Below the pieces are notes generated by a model, which did not search any database, was not told the origin of the DNA, and worked only from the letters and a program-made list of their open reading frames with translations. Of a stretch of 5,565 bases of DNA, positions 1 to 5,026 are shown piece after piece. This DNA is from Actinobacteria bacterium UBA4719. Its GTDB lineage: Bacteria > Actinomycetota > Actinomycetes > Actinomycetales > Dermatophilaceae. The stretch lies in assembly GCA_002404345.1 (NCBI GenBank), contig DHJN01000023.1, forward strand, positions 19,385 to 24,949. Reading direction: 5' to 3'. The translations under genes and the position numbers were made by a program. Every line of letters begins with the position of its first letter. The stretch's first letter is position 1.

Positions 1-24
1 GCCACTGCCACTGCCACTGCCACC
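1..24. repeat. Short hexanucleotide tandem repeat coding a Gly-Ser linker
   Basis: Three exact copies of GCCACT stand at 1-18, followed by a one-mismatch copy GCCACC at 19-24. On the minus strand this reads GGC AGT repeats and encodes (Gly-Ser)n within the helicase, just after the FxLWEPGLLPG segment. The array touches the window edge, so its full copy number is unknown. Units are two codons long, so gain or loss would keep frame. Confidence 0.7.
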
Positions 25-861
25 GGGGAGTAGACCGGGCTCCCACAGGCCGAACGTCATCGACTCCCGTGGCGACCCGTCGAGGGTGACCGGCCGGACC
101 GGCATACCGATCAGGGCACTGGCCTGGGCTGCCGGGTCAGCGGCCGTGGCGCTGGCCAGGATGAAGGTGGGGGTGGCGCCGTAGCGCGCTGCCACCCGCC
201 GCAGCCGACGCATGAGCACCGCCAGGTGCGAGCCGAACACTCCTCTGTAGACATGACACTCGTCGATCACGACGTAGTGCAGCGACCGCAGGAAGGGTGC
301 CCAGCGCTCGTGGCCGGGAAGGAGCGAGTGATGCAGGAGGTCGGGGTTGGTCAGGACGTACTGGCAGTGGTCGCGGATCCAGCGGCGTTCGTCCGGTGGG
401 GTGTCGCCGTCGTAGGTCGCAGCCCGCAGCCCGGGGATGGCCAGAGCGCTCAGGCGCGCCATCTGGTCGGCGGCCAGAGCCTTGGTGGGGCTCAGATAGA
501 GCGCGGTGGTGCCCCGACCGGACGGGGCGGCCGCACCGTCGACGACGTCGGAGAGCACCGGCAGGAGGTAACCGAGGCTCTTGCCCGACGCCGTGCCGGT
601 GGAGATGACGACGTGAGCGCCCTCATGAGCAAGGTCAGCAGCCTCGCGCTGATGCGTCCAAAGCGCCGTGACTCCTGACGTGCTGAAGGCGGAATAGACG
701 GCTGGGGCAACCCAGTCGGGCCATGGTGCAACCCGCTCCCGACGGGCGGGCGCCTCGTGGACGTGCACGAGCCGTTCCCTGCGCCGGCCGCTGGACAGAC
801 GGGAGAGCACCTCCGCAGGGTCGAAGGTCCGTCGGGTCGCAGGAAAAGGATCGCTGGACAT
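1..861 (-). CDS. DEAD/DEAH-box SF2 helicase, N-terminal part (runs off left edge)
   Basis: This is the first RecA-like domain of an ATP-dependent superfamily 2 helicase, of the large actinobacterial type related to YprA/MrfA that usually carries a C-terminal DUF1998 region; that C-terminus lies outside the window. Visible motifs in order are a Q-motif-like segment LWTHQREA (residues 67-74), Walker A TGTASGKS (88-95), motif Ia SPTKALAADQ (124-133), motif Ib TNPDLLH (171-177), motif II DECH (200-203) and motif III SAT (237-239). The conserved FxLWEP stretch follows at about 270-275, then a Gly-Ser linker at the window edge. The ATG at 861 is the only ATG/GTG/TTG start near the point where homology begins. 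No Shine-Dalgarno site sits at normal distance, but a TANNNT box lies 7 bases upstream, so the message may be leaderless. It is divergent from the STAS gene, as in Streptomyces. The family is linked to DNA repair in Bacillus (MrfA); the role here is inferred. The sequence is incomplete at its 3' end, so the helicase call is sure but the subfamily less so. Confidence 0.93.
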   Translation of the reverse strand, partial: MSSDPFPATRRTFDPAEVLSRLSSGRRRERLVHVHEAPARRERVAPWPDWVAPAVYSAFSTSGVTALWTHQREAADLAHEGAHVVISTGTASGKSLGYLLPVLSDVVDGAAAPSGRGTTALYLSPTKALAADQMARLSALAIPGLRAATYDGDTPPDERRWIRDHCQYVLTNPDLLHHSLLPGHERWAPFLRSLHYVVIDECHVYRGVFGSHLAVLMRRLRRVAARYGATPTFILASATAADPAAQASALIGMPVRPVTLDGSPRESMTFGLWEPGLLPGGSGSGSG

Positions 862-868
862 CGCCCAA

Positions 869-874
869 ACGGTA
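869..874 (-). promoter_or_regulatory. Candidate -10 box for a leaderless helicase transcript
   Basis: On the minus strand TACCGT fits the actinobacterial TANNNT -10 pattern and is followed by 7 bases before the ATG at 861. That spacing would place the transcription start on the A of the start codon. This would explain the lack of a Shine-Dalgarno site at normal distance; the GGGGAGG at about 884-890 is over 20 bases from the ATG. No convincing -35 box is seen; the hexamer at 17-base spacing (892-897) reads TGCCGT. Confidence 0.4.
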
Positions 875-878
875 TGCT
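873..878 (+). promoter_or_regulatory. Candidate -10 box for the STAS gene
   Basis: TATGCT resembles the TANNNT/TATAAT consensus and would give a leader of about 68 bases before the GTG at 953. It overlaps the opposing helicase -10 candidate by two bases, so the two promoters would exclude each other sterically. No good -35 hexamer is present at 16-18 bases, so this is weak evidence. Confidence 0.3.
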
Positions 879-940
879 GTTCGCCTCCCCAACGGCACTA
901 GGGTGGCTTCTCGAACGGCCGTCCCGGCCTCCGACGACCA

Positions 941-946
941 GAGGAG
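941..946 (+). promoter_or_regulatory. Ribosome binding site that sets the GTG start of the STAS gene
   Basis: GAGGAG lies 6 bases before the GTG at 953. This supports a GTG start giving the protein start MDLSI, the same N-terminus that BldG proteins have. Confidence 0.8.
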
Positions 947-952
947 AACCAC

Positions 953-1303
953 GTGGATCTGTCCATCACCAGCGAAACTCGCGGTGAGGCGACCGTCGTT
1001 CACGTGGGCGGCGAGATCGACGTGTACACGGCTCCCGTGCTCCGCGAGCACCTTGACGAGCACATCTCGCAGGGTCGCCACCATCTCGTGGTCGACCTCG
1101 AGGGTGTCTCGTTCATGGCCTCGACTGGTTTGGGCGTCCTGGTCGGGCGCCTCAAGCTCGTGCGGGCCACAAACGGCACGATGCGTCTGGTTTGCTCGAA
1201 CGAGCGCATTCTTAATGTGTTCTCGATCACCGGCCTTGACAAGGTCTTCCACATCTTCCCCAGCGTCGATGACGCTCTTGCCGCGACCGCGGCGACCGCC
1301 TGA
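953..1303 (+). CDS. bldG: BldG-type anti-sigma factor antagonist (STAS domain)
   Basis: A 116-residue single STAS-domain protein that should act in the cytoplasm as an anti-anti-sigma factor: unphosphorylated it binds an RsbW/SpoIIAB-like anti-sigma kinase and frees the sigma factor, and phosphorylation on a conserved serine turns it off. The start MDLSI, the segment [10 protein letters not shown] (19-28), VVDLEGVSF (46-54), [12 protein letters not shown] (57-68) and [10 protein letters not shown] (78-87) closely follow Streptomyces BldG, including length and the position of the phosphoserine, Ser57. The residue before it, normally Asp in BldG and SpoIIAA, is Ala56 here (codon GCC). In Streptomyces bldG is followed by an anti-sigma gene (SCO3548); here the next gene is hppA, so the partner kinase must lie elsewhere. 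The GTG start has a good ribosome site 6 bases upstream. BldG controls development, antibiotic production and stress sigma factors in Streptomyces; that role here is inference. The STAS call is very sure, the bldG orthology likely from sequence plus the divergent helicase. Confidence 0.93.
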   Translation: MDLSITSETRGEATVVHVGGEIDVYTAPVLREHLDEHISQGRHHLVVDLEGVSFMASTGLGVLVGRLKLVRATNGTMRLVCSNERILNVFSITGLDKVFHIFPSVDDALAATAATA

Positions 1304-1315
1304 CGCAAGGCTCGA

Positions 1316-1335
1316 CCGCTCGACGCACCGAGCGG
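1316..1335 (+). terminator. Possible weak terminator hairpin after the STAS gene
   Basis: CCGCTCG (1316-1322) pairs perfectly with CGAGCGG (1329-1335) around a 6-base loop, 12 bases past the STAS stop codon. No T-run follows, so it is not a classical intrinsic terminator. It may be a U-less actinobacterial terminator or simply a 3' end stabilising hairpin. Confidence 0.35.
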
Positions 1336-1389
1336 GCAGGCAACGCGCTCCGGCAACTCGCGACGCAACTAGCTCCTGAGTCGCTCGGG

Positions 1390-1395
1390 TACAAT
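1390..1395 (+). promoter_or_regulatory. Candidate -10 box for hppA
   Basis: TACAAT matches five of six bases of the TATAAT consensus and stands out in a GC-rich gap. A start about 7 bases downstream (near 1402) would give hppA a leader of roughly 120 bases. The overlapping GGGTAC (1387-1392) also resembles the -10 of the SigB-like sigma factors of Streptomyces (GGGTAC/T), but no matching -35 (GNNT at the proper spacing) or TTGACA-like box is seen. No direct proof of promoter activity. Confidence 0.45.
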
Positions 1396-1401
1396 AACGC
1401 C

Positions 1402-1429
1402 CAGCACACCTGCCGCGGCAGGTGTGCTG
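1402..1429. repeat. Perfect 28-bp palindrome at the probable 5' end of the hppA message
   Basis: Each of the 14 bases from 1402 to 1415 pairs with its partner from 1416 to 1429, centred on CCGCGG; the right half begins CGGCAGGTGTGCTG. As RNA it would fold into a 12-bp stem with a CGCG loop. It starts about 6 bases after the TACAAT box, that is, at the expected transcription start. Three readings are possible: a dimeric repressor operator, a 5' hairpin that protects the hppA message, or a terminator for the STAS gene. The following bases (CCGCGTCACG) hold no T-run, which argues against a classical terminator. Confidence 0.85.
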
Positions 1430-1511
1430 CCGCGTCACGATGGGGTCTCGTTGGTACACACCAGATGAGTCCGTCGGGCGCACGTCCGAGTGCATCTCCG
1501 ATGTCCCTCAT

Positions 1512-1516
1512 GGAGG
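1512..1516 (+). promoter_or_regulatory. Ribosome binding site of hppA
   Basis: GGAGG lies 5 bases before the ATG at 1522 and decides this start. An in-frame ATG at 1501 cannot be used for hppA because TGA at 1519-1521 directly precedes the true start. Confidence 0.85.
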
Positions 1517-1521
1517 ATTGA

Positions 1522-3909
1522 ATGCCAGGCCTTATCCGTGCTGTCGGCGGGACCCCGCTGACCTTGACAGGCACCAACCTCACCTTGGTGATTGTCGTCG
1601 CCGTGATCGCCATCGTGGCGCTGACAATGGGCGTCGTCTTCCGCCGGCAAGTTCTTGCCGCTGACCCCGGCACCGCCAAGATGCAAGAGATTGGCAACGC
1701 CGTCGAGGAAGGCGCCCACGCCTATCTGACGCGGCAGTTCAAGACACTGTCCTTCTTCGTGTTGCCCGTGTTCTTCCTGCTGATGATTCTGCCCGCAGAC
1801 ACCCCCGCGGTCCGCTTCGGTCGTTCGGGCTTCTTCGTGTTGGGTGCACTCTTCTCCGCAGCCGTCGGATACTTCGGGATGAGCCTCGCGGTCAAGGCCA
1901 ACGTGCGCGTTGCCTCGGCGGCGAACAACGCCGGTCGTGACGAGGGCATGCGCATCGCCTTCCGCACGGGTGGCACCGTCGGCATGATGACAGTGGGTCT
2001 GGGCCTGCTGGGTGCCGCTTCGGTGGTGCTCCTCTACAAGGGCGATGCCCCCAAGGTGCTCGAGGGCTTCGGCTTCGGTGCCGCTCTGCTGGCCATGTTC
2101 ATGCGTGTTGGCGGCGGCATCTTCACCAAGGCCGCTGACGTCGGCGCGGACCTGGTCGGCAAGGTCGAGGCCGGCATCCCCGAGGACGACCCCCGCAACG
2201 CGGCAACCATCGCGGACAACGTGGGTGACAACGTCGGTGACTGCGCCGGCATGGCGGCCGACCTCTTCGAGTCGTATGCCGTGACGCTGGTCGCCGCGCT
2301 CATCCTGGGCAAGGTCGCTTTCGGCGAGCAGGGTCTGGTGTTCCCCTTGATCATCCCCGCCATCGGCGCGCTGACCGCGATCCTGGGTGTCTACATCACC
2401 AGGCCGCGTCCGGGCGAGAACGGCCTTGTCGCAATCAACCGCGGTTTCTTCATCTCGGCGGCGGTCTCGGGCGTGCTTTCGGCTATCGCCGCGTTCGTGT
2501 ACCTGCCAGCCAAGTTTGCCGACCTCGTGGGTGTCTCGGACCAGATCAAGGCCCTCGACGGCACGAAGCTGATCTTCTTCACGCTGAACCCGCGCATCGC
2601 GTCGACTCTGGCAGTTTTCGTCGGTATCGCCCTCGCGGCGGTCATCCTCATGCTGACCGGACACTTCACCGGCACCGACAAGCGCCCCACGATGGACGTC
2701 GCCAAGACCTCGTTGACGGGCGCCGCCACGGTCGTGCTGTCCGGCATCGGCCTCGGCCTCGAGTCCGCGGTCTACACCACGGTCATCATCGGTGCGGCTG
2801 TCTACCTCGCGTTCCTGCTCGGTGGCGGATCCGTTGCGCTGTCGCTGTTCCTGATCGCTCTGGCAGGTTGTGGTCTGCTGACCACGGTTGGCGTCATCGT
2901 CGCGATGGACACCTTCGGCCCGGTCTCGGACAACGCCCAGGGCATTGCCGAGATGTCCGGTGACGTCCACGGCGACGGAGTGCAGGTCCTGACCGAGCTC
3001 GACGCGGTCGGCAACACCACTAAGGCCATCACCAAGGGCATCGCGATCGCCACGGCCGTGCTGGCCGCCACCGCGCTGTTCGGCTCCTACACCGACGCCG
3101 TCTCGTCGGCCCTGAACGACGTGCAGGCAAAGCTCGGTCATCCGATCGAGGCCACCCCGTTCGTCAAGTCGATGTTCGACTTCGAGATCGTCTCGCCCAA
3201 CACGCTGGTGGGCTTGCTGATCGGATCCTCGGTCGTCTTCCTCTTCTCCGGCCTGGCCATCAACGCCGTGACTCGCGCTGCCGGTGCCATCGTCTTCGAG
3301 GTGCGCCGCCAGTTCCGCGAGCACCCCGGAATCATGGACTACACCGAGAAGCCCGAGTACGGCCGCGTCGTGGACATCTGCACGAAGGACTCGCTGCGTG
3401 AGCTCGCGACGCCAGGCCTGCTGGCTGCGCTCATGCCCGTCGTGGTGGGCTTCGGACTGGGCATCGGCGCGCTCGCCGGGTTCCTGGCCGGCGCCATCGG
3501 CACTGGCGCCCTGATGGCCGTCTTCCTGGCCAATGCAGGTGGCGCGTGGGACAACGCCAAGAAGATCGTCGAGGACGGCGCCCACGGCGGCAAGGGCTCT
3601 GACGCCCACGCTGCGACGGTCATCGGCGACACTGTCGGCGACCCGTTCAAGGACACGGCCGGACCGGCGATCAACCCGCTGATCAAGGTCATGAACCTCG
3701 TGTCGCTGCTCATTGCTCCTGCGGTCGTCACCCTCTCGGTCGGCGACGGCGCCAACCCCATGATCCGCTGGGGTATTGCGCTGGCCGCCCTTGCGATCGT
3801 CGTGGTCGCGGTGACCATCAGCCGCAATCGCGAGATCTCCTTTGGGGGCGACCTGGACGGGGACGGCGACGCCCAGCCCGTCGTCAACGCCGAGCCTGTG
3901 TCGGTCTGA
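1522..3909 (+). CDS. hppA: K+-independent proton-pumping membrane pyrophosphatase
   Basis: A 795-residue integral membrane enzyme that hydrolyses cytosolic pyrophosphate and exports protons across the cell membrane. Length is normal for actinobacterial members. Roughly 16 hydrophobic segments are visible, the first near residues 20-41 and the last near 748-767. The catalytic loops are all present: DVGADLVGKVE (206-216) followed by DNVGDNVGD (232-240), the DTFGPVSDNAQGIAEM segment (463-478), and the C-terminal loop with GGAWDNAKK (673-681), KGSDAHAATVIGDTVGDP (691-708) and DTAGPAINPLIK (711-722). GNTTKAITKG (497-506) holds Lys501 and Thr504, the pair that marks the K+-independent H+-pumping class (Lys/Thr against Ala/Gly or Ala in K+-dependent enzymes; Carboxydothermus positions 460 and 463). 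The ATG at 1522 has a GGAGG site. The tail after the last membrane segment is acidic (DLDGDGD, 777-783). The gene appears monocistronic, ending in a strong hairpin. No frame break or missing key residue seen. Confidence 0.98.
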   Translation: MPGLIRAVGGTPLTLTGTNLTLVIVVAVIAIVALTMGVVFRRQVLAADPGTAKMQEIGNAVEEGAHAYLTRQFKTLSFFVLPVFFLLMILPADTPAVRFGRSGFFVLGALFSAAVGYFGMSLAVKANVRVASAANNAGRDEGMRIAFRTGGTVGMMTVGLGLLGAASVVLLYKGDAPKVLEGFGFGAALLAMFMRVGGGIFTKAADVGADLVGKVEAGIPEDDPRNAATIADNVGDNVGDCAGMAADLFESYAVTLVAALILGKVAFGEQGLVFPLIIPAIGALTAILGVYITRPRPGENGLVAINRGFFISAAVSGVLSAIAAFVYLPAKFADLVGVSDQIKALDGTKLIFFTLNPRIASTLAVFVGIALAAVILMLTGHFTGTDKRPTMDVAKTSLTGAATVVLSGIGLGLESAVYTTVIIGAAVYLAFLLGGGSVALSLFLIALAGCGLLTTVGVIVAMDTFGPVSDNAQGIAEMSGDVHGDGVQVLTELDAVGNTTKAITKGIAIATAVLAATALFGSYTDAVSSALNDVQAKLGHPIEATPFVKSMFDFEIVSPNTLVGLLIGSSVVFLFSGLAINAVTRAAGAIVFEVRRQFREHPGIMDYTEKPEYGRVVDICTKDSLRELATPGLLAALMPVVVGFGLGIGALAGFLAGAIGTGALMAVFLANAGGAWDNAKKIVEDGAHGGKGSDAHAATVIGDTVGDPFKDTAGPAINPLIKVMNLVSLLIAPAVVTLSVGDGANPMIRWGIALAALAIVVVAVTISRNREISFGGDLDGDGDAQPVVNAEPVSV

Positions 3910-3966
3910 TCGCAGACTGAGATCTGAGCGCTATTAAAGGCTTGGCACTGAAGCAGCGAGATACAT

Positions 3967-4013
3967 GACCGGTGGCCGGTCACCTCATCCGAGGTGACCG
4001 GCCACCGGTCTTT
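3967..4013. terminator. Strong terminator hairpin between converging hppA and dioxygenase genes
   Basis: Twenty bases (3967-3986) pair perfectly with 3991-4010 around the 4-base loop ATCC; the left arm begins GACCGGTGGCC. On the plus strand the stem is followed by TTT (4011-4013), a short T-run suited to ending the hppA transcript 57 bases past its stop. It also lies 22 bases past the stop of the minus-strand dioxygenase gene, so it probably stops both transcripts, although the minus side has only ATGTAT after the stem and no T-run. Confidence 0.9.
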
Positions 4014-4032
4014 GAGCTGGACGTGTCAGACG

Positions 4033-4845
4033 TCAGCTGAACTGCCAGGACCGCTTGGACAGGCCGTACCAGAAGCCCTCGATGACGCTGCGGTTCGCCA
4101 GCTCGCCGCTCTCGTAGGCCGCGCCGAGTGAGACGAACAGCGGCGCGAAGTGCTCAGTACGCGGGTGCGCCTCGTGGGCGGCGGGTGCTTTCTGCAGGAA
4201 ATCGAGTAATGAGTCGATGTCGGCGGACGCCATGGTCTCGCGGGCCCAGGCGTCGAACTCCTGGGAGGGGACGGGTGCAGGGACCTGTGGGCCGGCACTG
4301 GGGTTGAACCAGCGCAGGTTGTGGGTCGTGAACCCGGACCCGACGATCAGCGTGCCCTGGTCGCGCAACGGCGCGATCTTGCGGCCGATCTCGAACAGCT
4401 TCTGGGGATCCAGGGTCGGCATCGACATCTGCAGGACCGGCACGTCGGCCTGCGGGAACATCTCCACGAGCGGCACATAGGCCCCGTGGTCCAGGCCCCG
4501 GCTCTGATCCTGGTGCACCGGTGTGCCGGGGGCGTGCAGCAGCTTCGTCACGTCGGCTGCGAGCGCGGGGGCTACCGGAGCGTCGTACGTCACCTCGTAG
4601 TAGCGCTGCGGGAAGCCCCAGAAGTCGTAGATCAGGGGCACTTTCGTCGTCGCCGACAGGGCGAGCGGCGCCTGCTCCCAGTGGGCGGAGATCATCAGGA
4701 TGCTCTCCGGCCTGGGCAGATCGGCCGACCAGGAAGCGAGCTCTTGGGTCCAGGTACGGTCGTCGGCAAGCGGGGGAGCGCCGTGGCTGAGGTACAGGAC
4801 CGGCATCCGGCCCGAGCTGGCTTGCGGGTCAGCTATTGAGGTCAT
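4033..4845 (-). CDS. ygiD: 4,5-DOPA dioxygenase extradiol-type protein (LigB fold, YgiD family)
   Basis: A 270-residue cytoplasmic class III extradiol ring-cleavage dioxygenase of the DODA/YgiD family, which binds one divalent metal (Fe or Zn in characterised members) and opens catechol rings such as L-DOPA. The expected histidines are all visible: His21 in LSHGAPPL, His55 in SAHWEQ, His120 in LDHGAYVPL, His175 in GFTTHNLR and His232 in EHFAPLF. By position His21, His55 and His175 are the likely metal ligands and His120/His232 the catalytic ones. The family signature YDFWGFP (73-79) and the C-terminal GFWYGLSKRSWQF are intact, and length is typical. The start ATG at 4845 is 6 bases behind a -10 box, so translation may be leaderless; an AGGAG 12 bases upstream is the alternative. 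It stands alone, divergent from topA, in a place where Streptomyces has other genes, so it may be a lineage-specific insertion. The natural substrate cannot be told from sequence. Confidence 0.93.
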   Translation of the reverse strand: MTSIADPQASSGRMPVLYLSHGAPPLADDRTWTQELASWSADLPRPESILMISAHWEQAPLALSATTKVPLIYDFWGFPQRYYEVTYDAPVAPALAADVTKLLHAPGTPVHQDQSRGLDHGAYVPLVEMFPQADVPVLQMSMPTLDPQKLFEIGRKIAPLRDQGTLIVGSGFTTHNLRWFNPSAGPQVPAPVPSQEFDAWARETMASADIDSLLDFLQKAPAAHEAHPRTEHFAPLFVSLGAAYESGELANRSVIEGFWYGLSKRSWQFS

Positions 4846-4851
4846 GGCCTG

Positions 4852-4880
4852 ACAGTACTCCTAACAAGTTCAATATTCAA
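4852..4880 (-). promoter_or_regulatory. Promoter of the dioxygenase gene, apparently leaderless
   Basis: On the minus strand TTGAAT (4875-4880) is separated by exactly 17 bases from TACTGT (4852-4857), a TANNNT -10 box. Six bases (CAGGCC) then lead to the ATG at 4845, so transcription should begin at or beside the start codon. The -35 matches TTGACA at four of six positions. This is the best-formed promoter in the window. Confidence 0.65.
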
Positions 4881-4882
4881 CT
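4867..4882. promoter_or_regulatory. Palindromic operator candidate over the dioxygenase -35 box
   Basis: AGTTCAATATTCAACT is a 16-bp inverted repeat with AGTT/AACT arms and an AATATT core, broken only by one C/C mismatch pair (4871/4878). It covers the whole -35 box. Size, AT-rich core and position resemble binding sites of small dimeric repressors such as the MarR family; the regulator itself is not in the window, so its identity is inference. Confidence 0.5.
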
Positions 4883-4950
4883 ACATCTGAAGTATCGCCT
4901 CTTGCCTTGCCGCCGTCGTCTCAAGTTCGAGTGAATCGACCAGAAGGCGA

Positions 4951-4956
4951 TACGGT
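4951..4956 (+). promoter_or_regulatory. Weak -10 candidate for topA
   Basis: TACGGT fits TANNNT and would give a leader of about 64 bases before the GTG at 5027. No good -35 is seen; TTCGAG at 4926-4931 is 19 bases away. Supercoiling control of topA is known in other bacteria but cannot be read from this sequence. Confidence 0.25.
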
Positions 4957-5015
4957 CTAGGCGCATTGCCATGTCGGAGCAGCGACGAATCCGCTGCACG
5001 TGGTGATGGGAAGTT

Positions 5016-5020
5016 GAGGA
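5016..5020 (+). promoter_or_regulatory. Ribosome binding site that sets the GTG start of topA
   Basis: GAGGA lies 6 bases before the GTG at 5027, supporting that start over later ones. The predicted protein then has an 11-residue polar lead ([11 protein letters not shown] region) before the conserved [14 protein letters not shown]. Confidence 0.75.
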
Positions 5021-5026
5021 CGCAAC

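Noticed and set aside
226..678. A 150-codon plus-strand frame inside the helicase region
   Set aside because: It is the antisense shadow of the helicase frame, which shows all expected SF2 motifs on the minus strand.
1402..1429. The 28-bp palindrome as a classical intrinsic terminator
   Set aside because: No T-run follows on either strand (CCGCGTC on the plus side, GGCGTTATTG on the minus side), and a -10-like box lies just upstream, so I kept it as a regulatory repeat with the terminator role only as an alternative.
635..1495. A 286-codon minus-strand frame spanning the helicase start, the divergent promoter region and the STAS gene
   Set aside because: It overlaps two firmly identified genes in other frames, has a low-complexity composition rich in Arg, Ala and Gly, and crosses the divergent control region.
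1430..1521. A riboswitch in the hppA leader
   Set aside because: I found only short stems (such as CCTC/GAGG at the ribosome site) and no conserved core of a known riboswitch class.
1435..3609. A 724-codon open frame on the minus strand opposite hppA
   Set aside because: It mirrors the codon bias of hppA in GC-rich DNA. The predicted protein is rich in His, Asp, Gly, Arg and Gln with no recognisable domain, and the plus strand codes a complete, motif-perfect pyrophosphatase.
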